A DNA stretch of 64,000 bases from GWF2-38-69 sp965228125 (GCA_965228125.1 OZ245791.1:2542001-2606000); one strand, 5' to 3'. Shown: positions 51,547 to 62,351, counted from the stretch's first letter. The notes: generated from the letters alone by a model not told the origin. Numbers and translations are program-made.

Positions 51547-52713
51547 TCACTGTTCTTTCCAATATGGAGATATGGATCTAAGCCTTTCAATGACAGGAAC
51601 CAATGTTTTTATTATATAATCCATTTCTTCTTTGGTGTTGTATCTGGACAAGCTCAGCCTTAGTGAACCGTGAGCCGAAGTATAAGGAACTCCCATAGCC
51701 CGTAATACATGAGAAGGCTCCAAGCTACCTGTAGTGCAAGCACTACCGCTTGACGCACATATGCCCGCTTTATCTAAAAGCAACAGTATTGCTTCTCCTT
51801 CGATGTAATCGAAGGCGATATTTGTGGTATTTGGAACTCTGTTTTGCACATCACCGTTGACATGTGCATTTTTGATAGTCATGATAATCTGAGATTCCAG
51901 ATAATCTCTTAACTTTTTGACTTCTTTGTTTTCATAAGCCATAAATTTTTCTGCCAGTTCGGCTGCTTTTCCGAGCCCGACTATACTTGCTACATTTTCC
52001 GTCCCACCTCTTTTACTGCTTTCCTGATGCCCTCCAATCATAAATGGGCTAAATCTGACACCTTTTTTGACGTAGAGAACTCCTATTCCTTTTGGAGCAT
52101 GAAGTTTGTGTCCTGAAAGGGAAAGCATATCTATTTGGGTGTTCTTTAACTTAACCGGGATTTTTCCTATTGACTGAACAGCATCAGTGTGGAATATCGC
52201 ACCTTTTTCCTTAGCTATTTCTGCTATCTTTTCGACAGGATAAATATTCCCTGTTTCATTGTTTGCCCACATAATTGAAACAACAGCTGTATCGGAGTCT
52301 ATCATTTCTTCGAGAAGTTCAAGGTCTAGCCTGCCGGATTTGTCAACAGGCGCTTCAGCAACCACATAACCTTTACTTCTAAGGTATTTGCCAAGATTTA
52401 ACACTGCAGGGTGTTCTACTTTGCTTGTAACTACTTTTCTTCTTGTCGGGCAAGTATTGAGGGCGCTGAGTATGGCAGTATTGTCGCTTTCTGTGCCGCA
52501 ACTGGTGTAAATAATTTCAGAGGGGTCTGCTCCAATAAGGGAAGCCATCTGTTCTCTTCCTTTATTAATGTGGGCGGCAACTTGTCCGCCAAAATGATGA
52601 ATGCTTGAAGGATTGCCATATAACTCTGTTAGAAAAGGCTTCATAGCCTCAAAAACTTCTACATCTACAGCTGTCGTGGCATTATTATCTACATAAATTA
52701 TTTTGGAATTCAT
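51547..52713 (-). CDS. nifS: Cysteine desulfurase NifS
   Basis: This 388-residue pyridoxal-phosphate enzyme removes sulfur from cysteine and passes it to the scaffold for Fe-S clusters. Key parts are the YVDNNATT start at 7-14, the PLP lysine K203 in SGHKLHAP, and the catalytic cysteine C326 in ASSGSACTTGS. The loop sequence and partner identify it as NifS rather than SufS. It follows nifU by 14 bases and is under the same promoter as the rrf2-nifU-nifS set. The presence of Nif-type rather than Suf-type assembly fits an anaerobe; no nitrogenase genes are in the window. Confidence 0.96.
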   Translation of the reverse strand: MNSKIIYVDNNATTAVDVEVFEAMKPFLTELYGNPSSIHHFGGQVAAHINKGREQMASLIGADPSEIIYTSCGTESDNTAILSALNTCPTRRKVVTSKVEHPAVLNLGKYLRSKGYVVAEAPVDKSGRLDLELLEEMIDSDTAVVSIMWANNETGNIYPVEKIAEIAKEKGAIFHTDAVQSIGKIPVKLKNTQIDMLSLSGHKLHAPKGIGVLYVKKGVRFSPFMIGGHQESSKRGGTENVASIVGLGKAAELAEKFMAYENKEVKKLRDYLESQIIMTIKNAHVNGDVQNRVPNTTNIAFDYIEGEAILLLLDKAGICASSGSACTTGSLEPSHVLRAMGVPYTSAHGSLRLSLSRYNTKEEMDYIIKTLVPVIERLRSISPYWKEQ

Positions 52714-52727
52714 CAGTTCACCTGCAG

Positions 52728-53576
52728 TTATTTAAGTTCTTCTACTGTAATTTCTGAAGAAACCAGTTCTTTAATTTTACCTTCGACAGTATTTCTGAGT
52801 GTTACGCCTGCACTGGGACACATCGCGCAACGCCCTTTGAGTTTGACAACAACAGTATTACCTCTGAGGTCTATAAACTCTATACTCCCGCCGTCTCTTT
52901 CCAACATAGGTCTGATATCGCCATCTATGACGGCTTGGATTTTAATGACTTTTTGTGTAAAGGTCATTGCATTAGCAGATTCTGATTTGGTTTCTTTTGA
53001 AAGCTCCGACTGCCAAATACCATCAAGAATATCTTTTATATCATCCTTGCATCTTCCACAGGCACCCCCGGCTTTGCAGTAATTAGTGATGCCTTCAACT
53101 GTTTTTATGCTGTTGTCTTTTGCCAGTTTTCTGATTTTTGAATCAGTTATTCCGAAACAATGACAGACGACTCTTCCTTGATGGTCATCTTCGTCAGGCA
53201 CATATTCAATACCTCGGTAATTTGCGATAGCGCCTTGCAGAGCTTCCATTCCCATTACAGAACAGTGTATTTTTTCTTCAGGTAATCCTCCAAGGGCATC
53301 TACTATATCTTTATTGGTTATTTTTTCTGCTTCTTCCAAAGTTTTACCTTTAACCATTTCTGTCAATATTGAAGAAGAGGCTATGGCGCTTCCGCAACCA
53401 AAGGTTTTGAATTTGACTTCTGCTATTTTTCCATCTTCTCCGAGCTTAAAAGAGAGCTTGAGGGCGTCTCCGCAGCTTATATTTCCTACAGTGGCTTCTC
53501 CGTCAGGATCTTGTATATCTCCTACATTTCTTGGATTCAAAAAGTGATCCATGACTTTTTCTGTATAATTCCACAT
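52728..53576 (-). CDS. nifU: Fe-S cluster scaffold NifU, three-domain form
   Basis: This 282-residue protein has the full NifU architecture. The N-terminal IscU-like scaffold has C35, C61 and C105. A central 2Fe-2S (BFD-type) domain has C138-x-C140 and C173-x2-C176. The C-terminal Nfu domain binds a transient cluster through C250-x2-C253 in GRCAMCPSAG. It receives sulfur from NifS, encoded 14 bases downstream, and delivers clusters to apoproteins. The Rrf2 regulator gene lies upstream, separated by 141 bases that include a run of ten G residues. Confidence 0.96.
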   Translation of the reverse strand: MWNYTEKVMDHFLNPRNVGDIQDPDGEATVGNISCGDALKLSFKLGEDGKIAEVKFKTFGCGSAIASSSILTEMVKGKTLEEAEKITNKDIVDALGGLPEEKIHCSVMGMEALQGAIANYRGIEYVPDEDDHQGRVVCHCFGITDSKIRKLAKDNSIKTVEGITNYCKAGGACGRCKDDIKDILDGIWQSELSKETKSESANAMTFTQKVIKIQAVIDGDIRPMLERDGGSIEFIDLRGNTVVVKLKGRCAMCPSAGVTLRNTVEGKIKELVSSEITVEELK

Positions 53577-53702
53577 AAAAAGAACCTTCTGTTTTAGAAT
53601 ATTAAGATTATAAAAATAATTTACTAAAATTATACTGGTTTATACCAAATTACAATATACTACTATTTTTGTGATATTAGACAGCTAGCTCAAGATACTA
53701 GA

Positions 53703-53712
53703 GGGGGGGGGG
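53703..53712. repeat. Run of ten G residues between rrf2 and nifU
   Basis: Ten consecutive G (C on the coding strand) lie just after the rrf2 stop and about 130 bases before nifU. Homopolymer runs of this length are prone to slippage, so their length could vary between cells; it is also a place where sequencing errors are likely. Confidence 0.8.
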
Positions 53713-53717
53713 AACTA

Positions 53718-54116
53718 TTACATAAGTTTATCTATGGTAATGGCAGAAAGTCTTTTATTTAAATCAGACTGAATGGCAGAAAGCTCAACATGAAGTTTGC
53801 ATTCCTCAAGACCGTCACAGGGTTTATTATCCCTAGTACATTTGCTGATATAAACAGAAGAATCAGAAAAAATACTAACTATATCAACAATGGATATATC
53901 ACTGGCTTTAGGTTTAAGCCTAACCCCGCCATTTTTGCCTTTTTTGGTGTCAATATAACCGGCACCCCTGAGCTTCATCATTATTTTCCTGAGAAACCTG
54001 TAAGGTATTTCCATCTTTTCAGAAAGAATGGTAGTAGTAAGAGGAAGATTTTTTTTGTGGTAAATAGCCGAAAGAATAATGGCTCTTATTGCGTAATCCG
54101 CTTCCCTTGTTATCAT
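53718..54116 (-). CDS. Rrf2-family Fe-S regulator (IscR-like)
   Basis: This 132-residue regulator has a winged helix-turn-helix at about residues 2-70 (MITREADYAIRAII, then IPYRFLRKIMMKLRGAGYIDTKKGKNGGVRL) and cysteines C93, C100 and C106 in an x6/x5 spacing that can hold a 2Fe-2S cluster. The frame is open for 20 codons further upstream, but the start at 54116 has a GGAAG site and begins with the family's usual MITREADYAI. It precedes nifU and nifS in the same direction and very likely controls Fe-S assembly according to cluster supply. Confidence 0.93.
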   Translation of the reverse strand: MITREADYAIRAIILSAIYHKKNLPLTTTILSEKMEIPYRFLRKIMMKLRGAGYIDTKKGKNGGVRLKPKASDISIVDIVSIFSDSSVYISKCTRDNKPCDGLEECKLHVELSAIQSDLNKRLSAITIDKLM

Positions 54117-54302
54117 AAAAACTTCCAAATTTGAGTTTATTTTGAGGCCATTATATATCACAAGTTTCTGTTTCAAGATACTTAAGAAAATAACGCTATT
54201 TAAAAAGGTTTCAATTTTACTAAATATCTTCTTAATGTTGCTGTATTCTTAAGACCATTCAGCTAAAATATAGCAAAAAAAACAAACAGTTTCATTTTGT
54301 AT

Positions 54303-56237
54303 ATGTTTGGATTCTATAAAACAGCAGCTTGCGTTCCAAAGGTTAAGGTGGCAGATGTCGGATTTAATTCATCGGAAACCATAAGGCTTTTTATTGAAGC
54401 AAATAAGAACAACGCTTCTCTAGTAGTTTTCCCAGAACTCAACCTTACTTCGTATAGTTGCGGAGACTTATTTCAACAATCATTATTATATGAATCAATT
54501 GCTGAAAACTTACCTATAATTCTTAAAGCGTCATCTGAACTTAACATAGTGATTATTATAGGATTTCCATTAAAACACAGAAACCTTTTGTATAACTGCG
54601 CAGGAGTAATTCATAAGGGGAAAATACTCGGAGTAGTTCCCAAAACTTACATTCCTAACTATAAGGAATTTTATGAGAAGAGGTGGTTTGCTCCGTCTTA
54701 CTCTTTGAATGCTTCGGAAACCATTGAAATCATCGGACAGAATGTTCCTTTCGGTACTGATTTGATTTTTGAGAATGAAGATGATTTCAAGCTTAGCTTA
54801 GAAATTTGCGAGGACTTATGGAGTCCGGTACCGCCAAGCAGTTTTCATTCTGCAGCCGGGGCAAATATTATAGCTAATCCATCGGCAAGCAATGAACTTG
54901 TAGGGAAAGCTGACTACAGAAGGAACCTTGTATCAGGACAAAGCGCCAGATGTGTTTCTTCGTACATCTATTCTTCTGCCGGCATAGGTGAATCATCCTC
55001 AGATGTCTTATACGGAGGACATGCTCTAATAGCAGAGAATGGAGTACTGCTTGCGGAAAATAACAGGTTTGAATCCGGTTCCAATATAGTTTATGCAGAT
55101 ATAGATTGCCAAAAGTTGTCTGCTATTAGAAGATCGGAAACCTCTTTTATTGATACAATGCAGAATATAAATAATTTCTCCGATAAACTTAGAAACTATC
55201 GAAGAATAAAAATTCCTTCTTTAAACCAGACTAACGGGCTAAAAAAAAAAGTGAATCCACACCCGTTTGTCCCGCCTGATGATGAGTCAAAGAATAAGCG
55301 GTGTAAAGAAATTTTCAGTATTCAATCTTCTGCTTTGGCAAAAAGACTTGAGCATACCTGTTCAAAAAAATCAGTCATAGGTATTTCTGGCGGTCTTGAT
55401 TCCACACTGGCTCTTCTTGTCGTGAAAGCATCTCACGAAAAATTGAACAAACCTTTTTCGGATATAGTCACAATCACTATGCCGGGTTTTGGTACGACAG
55501 ACAGGACTTACAATAACTCCTTGGAAATGTGCAGGATAATCGGCTGCGATTTAAGGATAAAAGACATCAAAGATGTATGTAATGAGCAATTCAAACTTCT
55601 GGATTTAAATCCAGGGAATATGAACACCACGTATGAGAATGTTCAGGCTCGCCAGAGAACTATGATCCTGATGGATACAGCAAATGAAACAAGCGGTATC
55701 GTAATAGGAACCGGAGATCTTTCAGAAATAGCGCTCGGCTGGTCAACATACAATGCTGATCATATGTCAATGTACAGCGTAAACTGCGGCGTTCCCAAAA
55801 GTCTAATTCGCTACTTGATCAGATGGTATGCTTCTGAGTCCGATGACAAACTAAGGAAGGTTCTCGAAGATATAATCGACACTCCAGTTTCGCCTGAACT
55901 CCTACCGCCTGATAAAAGCGGCAAAATTTCTCAAAAAACAGAAGACATTATCGGGCCTTATGAGCTGCACGATTTTTTTCTATACCATTCAATCAAATAC
56001 GGCGCGTCACCTAAAAAAATTCTTTTCCTTGCAGAGAATGCTTTTGAAGGGAAATACGATTCAACTTTCATAAAAAAGTTCCTCAAAATCTTTGTATTGC
56101 GGTTTTTTACCCAGCAATTCAAGAGAAACTGTATTCCCGATGGCCCGAAAGTCGGGACAATTTCTCTGTCTCCAAGAGGTGACTGGAGAATGCCTCCTGA
56201 TGCTTCTGCAAACATTTGGGTTGAACAACTAGGCTGA
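54303..56237 (+). CDS. nadE: Glutamine-dependent NAD+ synthetase
   Basis: This 644-residue enzyme makes NAD+ from nicotinic acid adenine dinucleotide using glutamine as ammonia source. The N-terminal nitrilase-type glutaminase has the triad E45, K114 and C169 (EICEDLW). The synthetase domain begins near residue 330, with the ATP-binding SGGLDS at 362-367, and TGDLSEIALGWSTY. Both domains are complete. An alternative TTG start lies 6 bases upstream. Its last 9 bases overlap the 3' end of the convergent glycosylase gene. It is divergent from the rrf2-nifU-nifS operon. Confidence 0.96.
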   Translation: MFGFYKTAACVPKVKVADVGFNSSETIRLFIEANKNNASLVVFPELNLTSYSCGDLFQQSLLYESIAENLPIILKASSELNIVIIIGFPLKHRNLLYNCAGVIHKGKILGVVPKTYIPNYKEFYEKRWFAPSYSLNASETIEIIGQNVPFGTDLIFENEDDFKLSLEICEDLWSPVPPSSFHSAAGANIIANPSASNELVGKADYRRNLVSGQSARCVSSYIYSSAGIGESSSDVLYGGHALIAENGVLLAENNRFESGSNIVYADIDCQKLSAIRRSETSFIDTMQNINNFSDKLRNYRRIKIPSLNQTNGLKKKVNPHPFVPPDDESKNKRCKEIFSIQSSALAKRLEHTCSKKSVIGISGGLDSTLALLVVKASHEKLNKPFSDIVTITMPGFGTTDRTYNNSLEMCRIIGCDLRIKDIKDVCNEQFKLLDLNPGNMNTTYENVQARQRTMILMDTANETSGIVIGTGDLSEIALGWSTYNADHMSMYSVNCGVPKSLIRYLIRWYASESDDKLRKVLEDIIDTPVSPELLPPDKSGKISQKTEDIIGPYELHDFFLYHSIKYGASPKKILFLAENAFEGKYDSTFIKKFLKIFVLRFFTQQFKRNCIPDGPKVGTISLSPRGDWRMPPDASANIWVEQLG

Positions 56238-56744
56238 ACTAGGATTATCTTGTTTTAGATAGTCAAGAATGATTTTCCATTCGCTTAGCTTCTGCTCAAG
56301 TTTTTTTGTAAATGCCGGACTGGTAGAGGGTAGTTTTTTGAAACAAATTGGATGGAATTTTTCGAATCCTATCTTTTTTCTAAAAGTTTCATATGCCTTC
56401 GTGCCATTGAACATAACTGTTTTTATTTTCGGATGATATTTAAAGAGAGATTCGAAATCATTGAGTTTTTCATCTTTGATATCAGAATCGGCACTGCCTG
56501 GCCTATAACAAGACTCCAGCACGTCCCAGAGTCCTATTCGCCTACTTAACAAAAACAAAATTCGTTTTTTATAGTCTGATTCGTAAGGAACATCAAACAA
56601 AGCATATATGATTTTCCAGAAATGGTTTTGATTGTGGGCATAATATTGATTTGACTTCAGCGACTGGACACCTGGCATTGAGCCCAGTATTAATACTTCC
56701 GATCTAAAGTCTATAGATGCCTTAAAGGAACGTACCTGAACCAT
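56229..56744 (-). CDS. DNA-deoxyinosine glycosylase (UDG superfamily)
   Basis: This 171-residue protein is of the uracil-DNA glycosylase fold, family 6 type. It has VLILGSMPGVQSLK near residues 18-31, then YYAHNQNHFWKII, WDVLESCYRPGSADSDI and a terminal LPSTSPAF, where the family has the substrate-proximal serine/asparagine. The product would remove deaminated adenine (hypoxanthine) from DNA. It overlaps nadE tail-to-tail by 9 bases. The gene is 23 bases after the methyltransferase gene in the same direction. Confidence 0.9.
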   Translation of the reverse strand: MVQVRSFKASIDFRSEVLILGSMPGVQSLKSNQYYAHNQNHFWKIIYALFDVPYESDYKKRILFLLSRRIGLWDVLESCYRPGSADSDIKDEKLNDFESLFKYHPKIKTVMFNGTKAYETFRKKIGFEKFHPICFKKLPSTSPAFTKKLEQKLSEWKIILDYLKQDNPSSA

Positions 56745-56767
56745 TTCTAAATTTGCGATTAGTTGTT

Positions 56768-57478
56768 TTATTTCAGTCCGCCAAAGACGGCAAATATGCC
56801 AAATTTAAAATAACATTCGACCTCTTTAAACCCGATTCTTTTTAAGATTGTTAACTGTTTTTCCAAAGGATCCGGAATATTGTCGCTATTGTCTTTGTAC
56901 TGTTGAGGAGTATTAATAATCTTTTCGCTAGTTTGTCCTGTTCCAAGAATCCAATTTTTCCAAACGTTCAAGTACCATTTCTCCAAATTTGAGGAAGCAG
57001 GCAGGACTACATCATAATTTATGAATCTGCCTTTTTCGGAAAGTGAATCAAATACCCATTTATATAATTTCTCCTTTTCAATCATTGTTAAATGGTGTAT
57101 TGCAAGCGAGGAAAAGATTAGATCTGCCTGGGCTAAAGGTTTATTATTATTCAACAAGGACTGGAACGATATATGTTTGTATTCGATATTGTCAAACCTT
57201 TTGAGCCTTTTTTTTGCGGCAGACAGCATTTGTTCAGAACCATCAATTAAAAAAGCTTCGGATATTCTATTGTTCGACAGTATTTTATCGGCTATGTATC
57301 CATCACCGCTGCCAAGTTCAGCGAATTTAATATCTTTGTCTTTTGGAAAAAAATGTTCAATATATGAGAGGAGTAAATCAATAATTTCCCCTCTGTATGG
57401 AAGATACATACTGGATTCATCGAGGTAACTTTTTGAAAAATCCGTATTATTCCATAACGTATCATTAAATTTGCTCAT
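56768..57478 (-). CDS. Class I SAM-dependent methyltransferase, unknown substrate
   Basis: This 236-residue protein is a Rossmann-fold methyltransferase. Motif I is FAELGSGDGYIADKIL near residues 50-65, the acidic tip of strand 2 is FLIDGSEQML, and a SLAIHHLTMIEKEKL block gives motif IV. Related proteins act on small molecules or ubiquinone-like lipids, but the substrate cannot be told. It lies in a minus-strand group with the FAD oxidoreductase upstream (56 bases) and the glycosylase downstream. Confidence 0.85.
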   Translation of the reverse strand: MSKFNDTLWNNTDFSKSYLDESSMYLPYRGEIIDLLLSYIEHFFPKDKDIKFAELGSGDGYIADKILSNNRISEAFLIDGSEQMLSAAKKRLKRFDNIEYKHISFQSLLNNNKPLAQADLIFSSLAIHHLTMIEKEKLYKWVFDSLSEKGRFINYDVVLPASSNLEKWYLNVWKNWILGTGQTSEKIINTPQQYKDNSDNIPDPLEKQLTILKRIGFKEVECYFKFGIFAVFGGLK

Positions 57479-57534
57479 CTAAACCCCCTATCACAGCTTG
57501 CCATAGTTGAATTTGAAAGCATAAACAAGATGCC

Positions 57535-58803
57535 TTACCCCAGTCGTTTAAGTATGCCTTCGGCGGCTCTTACTCCGCTTGCCCATGCTCCGGTGATTCC
57601 TCTGGATGTTCCGGCACCGTCACCAACAAGATAAATATCATCTGTTGCGGCAAAGTATTCGTCAATGAAGAAAGGTTTATTGGCGTACATTTTTATCTCG
57701 GGATAATACATGATAGTCGAAGGATGGAGGAGACCGGGCATGATAGTGTCAAGCAGTTTCATGGAAGACCATATGTCTCTCATGATTTTTGATGGCACAG
57801 TTAGTCCCAAGTCACCAGCACAGCAGTCGCAAGTAGGTTCAAAATCATAGAGATCATGATTAAAAGTTTCAGCTCTTGAACGTTTTCCTGCCCGAAAGTC
57901 GCCGACTCTTTGCATAATCGGTTTTCCCCCGCCGATTTCGTTTGCTAGTCTTGCAAGATAGACAGCCATTTGCTGTCCGCTTCTGACTGGTGCTTCCAGT
58001 CCTATAGATTTGAGCATAGCAAAATTAACCAATCCGTTTTTCCCTTTGTCGGCAGATAAGGCATGGCCGTTTACCAGATGGAAGTGCTTGTAGTTCTCTT
58101 TGACCACCAACGCAAAACCTGAGTTGGTACAGAACGTTCTTACTTTGCCAGGAAAGTAGAACTTTGGGTCGTAATAGTCCTTTACTATCGGGTAATTATC
58201 GATTCGGGTTTCTACTCTTATACCCACATCAAGAGTATTGTCCACATACTTTATACCTAAATGATTCATTACGTCCTGCAGGAAAGAAAATCCTTTTCTT
58301 CCTGGAGCTATGATAAGCTTACTGAAAGATACGCTAGAGCCATCCTCAAGATGTATAACTTTCTTTTTGTCGTCAATATCGGATTTGGCTTCTGTTTTGA
58401 GCCTGATTTCAATTCCCTTGCTTCTCAATATGTCCAAAAGGCCGTCTATTAGGAATTTACTTTTATCTGTACCTACATGGGATTGTTTGATATTGACAAG
58501 CTTGCTAGAAACTTTTTCAGCCCGTTTTTGATATTTTTCTAAATCTGTCTTGGATAGAAAGTTAGGTTTCAAGTGGTGTTCTGCTATTTTTAGCATTTTC
58601 TCAGCTTCGTTTTCTGTCCAGTATTCTTCTGTAAAACCTATAGGGTAGGTGTAGTTTTGTTTGCAGTCATTTAGAAGCCCGCCTGAGCAAATTCTTTCCT
58701 TATCCAGAATGAGGATTTTTAAAGAGTTATTCTGCCCGATAAGCTGAAAAGCAGCGCCAAGTCCTGCAGGACCCGAACCAATAATCACGACATCATATTT
58801 CAT
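57535..58803 (-). CDS. FAD-dependent oxidoreductase
   Basis: This 422-residue protein has a dinucleotide-binding motif GSGPAGLG at 9-16, a second FAD contact around residues 160-172 (FSKLIIAPGRKGFSF) and a C-terminal DIYLVGDGAGTSRGITGAWASGVRAAEGI that closes over the FAD. It belongs to the group of uncharacterised NAD(FAD)-dependent dehydrogenases common in anaerobes. Two cysteines in DCCAGDLG at around residue 322 are unusual for a plain monooxygenase and could be redox active. It is the first gene of a minus-strand group, and its promoter region contains a perfect 18-bp tandem duplication. Confidence 0.88.
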   Translation of the reverse strand: MKYDVVIIGSGPAGLGAAFQLIGQNNSLKILILDKERICSGGLLNDCKQNYTYPIGFTEEYWTENEAEKMLKIAEHHLKPNFLSKTDLEKYQKRAEKVSSKLVNIKQSHVGTDKSKFLIDGLLDILRSKGIEIRLKTEAKSDIDDKKKVIHLEDGSSVSFSKLIIAPGRKGFSFLQDVMNHLGIKYVDNTLDVGIRVETRIDNYPIVKDYYDPKFYFPGKVRTFCTNSGFALVVKENYKHFHLVNGHALSADKGKNGLVNFAMLKSIGLEAPVRSGQQMAVYLARLANEIGGGKPIMQRVGDFRAGKRSRAETFNHDLYDFEPTCDCCAGDLGLTVPSKIMRDIWSSMKLLDTIMPGLLHPSTIMYYPEIKMYANKPFFIDEYFAATDDIYLVGDGAGTSRGITGAWASGVRAAEGILKRLG

Positions 58804-58867
58804 AAAAATAGCCCGAAAGGTTAAATTGTTTATTTCACGAATAGTTTATAGTATTCTATTATACAAC

Positions 58868-58903
58868 AATAATATAAAAATCTGAAATAATATAAAAATC
58901 TGA
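58868..58903. repeat. Perfect tandem duplication of an 18-bp unit
   Basis: AATAATATAAAAATCTGA occurs twice without gap, about 65-100 bases upstream of the FAD oxidoreductase start. It may be a duplicated regulator site or recent slippage. Confidence 0.75.
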
Positions 58904-59062
58904 CGATAGACTGTTAATCATAGGAGAATACATAAAAACAAATGGGAAGTTAATTCATAACAGATCATTTCTGTTAGCCATGGCAAAACTTGACCATTGA
59001 ATATAATGTTAAACATAAAAGATTAACAAACTACAAAAGCCTTTAAATATAAGGAAAAAGAA

Positions 59063-59287
59063 ATGAATGATGAAAGAGCAATGACTGTAGGCGATTGGTT
59101 TTTAACTCTATTAATACTTGCCATTCCTATAGTAAATCTAATCATGTATTTGGTTTGGGCCTTCTCTGGGAGTGCAAATATCAACAAACGCAATTTCTGC
59201 AGAGCCTCGCTAATGTGGGGTATAATTATCTTTATTGTGTGGGCGATCCTTTTTTATTTTACCAGCAATTCTAATCAGCAAATCTGA
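59063..59287 (+). CDS. Small two-helix membrane protein
   Basis: This 74-residue protein has two hydrophobic helices (about residues 11-33 and 48-66) with a polar loop SGSANINKRNFCRASL between. It matches no family I can name with certainty but resembles short DUF4870/TM2-like accessory membrane proteins. An AAGGAAAAAG site precedes the ATG. It lies 8 bases upstream of the CCG-domain gene, so the two are co-transcribed. Confidence 0.75.
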   Translation: MNDERAMTVGDWFLTLLILAIPIVNLIMYLVWAFSGSANINKRNFCRASLMWGIIIFIVWAILFYFTSNSNQQI

Positions 59288-59295
59288 AAATAGTT

Positions 59296-59952
59296 ATGAA
59301 ATATGTTTTTGCGCCAGGCTGTGCGTTATCTATCTACAAGCCTCATTTAATCGAAAAGTTACATATATTCTTAAAAGCTAACTATGGAGATATTGACATA
59401 TTGACTACTTGCTGTAGGCATGAACCTCCTCTGGAAAACGATACATGTGTTATTAATATTTGCCCCGGATGCGACAGAAGGTATAGAGAAAATTATGTTA
59501 ACTCTTCGACAATTTCCTTATGGGAGCTTCTATCAAAAAATGATTCGTTTGAGTTTCCAAATTATAATTCGCAAAAAATGACAGTAATTGACGCATGTCC
59601 GACAAGAGACCAGGATAGGGTACATAATGCAGTTCGTGAATTGGCGAGGAAAATGAATATTTCTATTGTTGAACCTGAGAAAACTAAAAAAAGCAGCACT
59701 TGTTGTGGAGATACTTATTTTGGTAATCTACCTGTTGATAAGGTAATATCCCTTATGAAGTTAAAAGCCAATGAGATGCCGTTGGAAGATATTATTGTTT
59801 ATTGCATTTCTTGTTCTAAATCAATGTTTGTGGGTGGCAAGCGTCCAAGATATTTGGTAGATCTCCTATTTAACGAGGAAACAATTCCTAAAACTTATAT
59901 GCCAGAACAGTGGCACAAAGAATTGGATGTGTTTATAGAAAACCATAAATAA
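59296..59952 (+). CDS. CCG-domain iron-sulfur protein (HdrB-like)
   Basis: This 218-residue protein has the cysteine-rich layout of heterodisulfide reductase subunit B and glycolate oxidase subunit F: C9, CC at 39-40, CPGC at 56-59, C101, CCGDTYFG with C136-C137, and YCISCSKSM with C170 and C173. Two CCG domains in HdrB hold noncubane 4Fe-4S clusters and bind thiols. This stand-alone form lacks the partner HdrA/HdrC genes. It could reduce a small-molecule disulfide or serve as an electron carrier; no more can be said. It closes a two-gene unit. Confidence 0.85.
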   Translation: MKYVFAPGCALSIYKPHLIEKLHIFLKANYGDIDILTTCCRHEPPLENDTCVINICPGCDRRYRENYVNSSTISLWELLSKNDSFEFPNYNSQKMTVIDACPTRDQDRVHNAVRELARKMNISIVEPEKTKKSSTCCGDTYFGNLPVDKVISLMKLKANEMPLEDIIVYCISCSKSMFVGGKRPRYLVDLLFNEETIPKTYMPEQWHKELDVFIENHK

Positions 59953-60478
59953 GCGCAAACAAACAGCCAGCTTAATTTTATGAACACAGCTCAGTTATCA
60001 AATACGAAGAAACTGCTTGAAGTATCCTCGCTTTCTGTTGATTTTATGAGGGGGCGGAGAATTAGTTTTTGCCGTGGAAGATGTTTCTTACACCGTAAAT
60101 AATATATTGCTCTTTCATATATTTGCACTAGAAATACTTATGATTTATTAAGGAGTCTTTATTTTAAGGATTATAAAGGTTGCCGTTTTGCTAAAAGGTG
60201 TTTTCTGAGAAAAAACAAGAGAGCATCTGACGCGGGCAAATACTCCATTCTTGTTCCGAAGGATGCGGCTGTGGGTCATGAGCATTTTTGTAAATGTCAT
60301 TTTTGTACGTAAAAGCACATCAATATTTTATTATCCTGACTTTTTTCCATAAATTTCTGATATTTGATTTGTACGGATGAGAGTTCTGGTTATTTTAAAG
60401 GCTCTTTCGTTAATACGGGAGAGTGTTGAGTGAAAAAATGAGGCTGAGAAAAACTTCAAAAAAAGATTTGGAGAATGG

Positions 60479-60484
60479 TTGACA
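60479..60484 (+). promoter_or_regulatory. rRNA operon -35 element
   Basis: TTGACA matches the sigma-70 consensus exactly and lies about 205 bases upstream of the 16S gene. The -10 is less certain. It is the best promoter candidate for the operon. Confidence 0.55.
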
Positions 60485-60562
60485 AATAAACCGAATCGGT
60501 TAGTTTATAAGCCTTGCCTGGAAATACCGGGTGTGCTGATTGAAAGATTAGAGAATTGAATT

Positions 60563-60592
60563 ATGCGGGTAACCCGCAAAATTTTTATTGAG
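60563..60592 (+). terminator. Terminator-like hairpin in the rRNA leader
   Basis: TGCGGG at 60563-60568 pairs with CCCGCA at 60572-60577, with a three-base TAA loop, then AAATTTTTATT. In an rRNA leader such a structure must be overcome by antitermination or lie between two promoters. Confidence 0.5.
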
Positions 60593-60687
60593 ACTATATA
60601 GAGATATATAGTAGTAGTTCTTTGTACTATGAAAGAACTCGCATAAAAGAAGATGGCAGTCAGAGATGGCTGATATCGAAATATTTT

Positions 60688-62200
<1,513 letters not shown>

Positions 62201-62351
62201 TAATTCTTTAAAGTACGAATAACAAACGAGCGTACTTAAAAGGATACGGTTGAATATCCCTCTTGAGGGATAAGGTCAAGGGAGACTTTGGCCAGGGTTA
62301 TTCGCATAATTCAATTCTTCAATCAAGAGATTGATATAAGATTGGGTAACT

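Larger units (their letters stand above)
59953..60687. other. Upstream region and leader of the rRNA operon
   Basis: This region has no protein gene. A TTGACA at 60479-60484 is a good -35 element, with a weak AT-rich -10 (TAGTTT/TTTATA) about 16-19 bases on. A hairpin TGCGGG/CCCGCA at 60563-60577 followed by AAATTTTTATT looks like a terminator or attenuator inside the leader. A further hairpin AGTTCTTT/AAAGAACT lies at 60616-60639. The first 500 bases hold nothing identifiable. Confidence 0.6.

Noticed and set aside
51547..53576. Nitrogen-fixation cluster
   Set aside because: nifS and nifU occur without nitrogenase genes; they serve general Fe-S assembly.
56229..56237. Possible frameshift at the nadE/glycosylase overlap
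   Set aside because: Both proteins are complete; a 9-base tail-to-tail overlap is ordinary.
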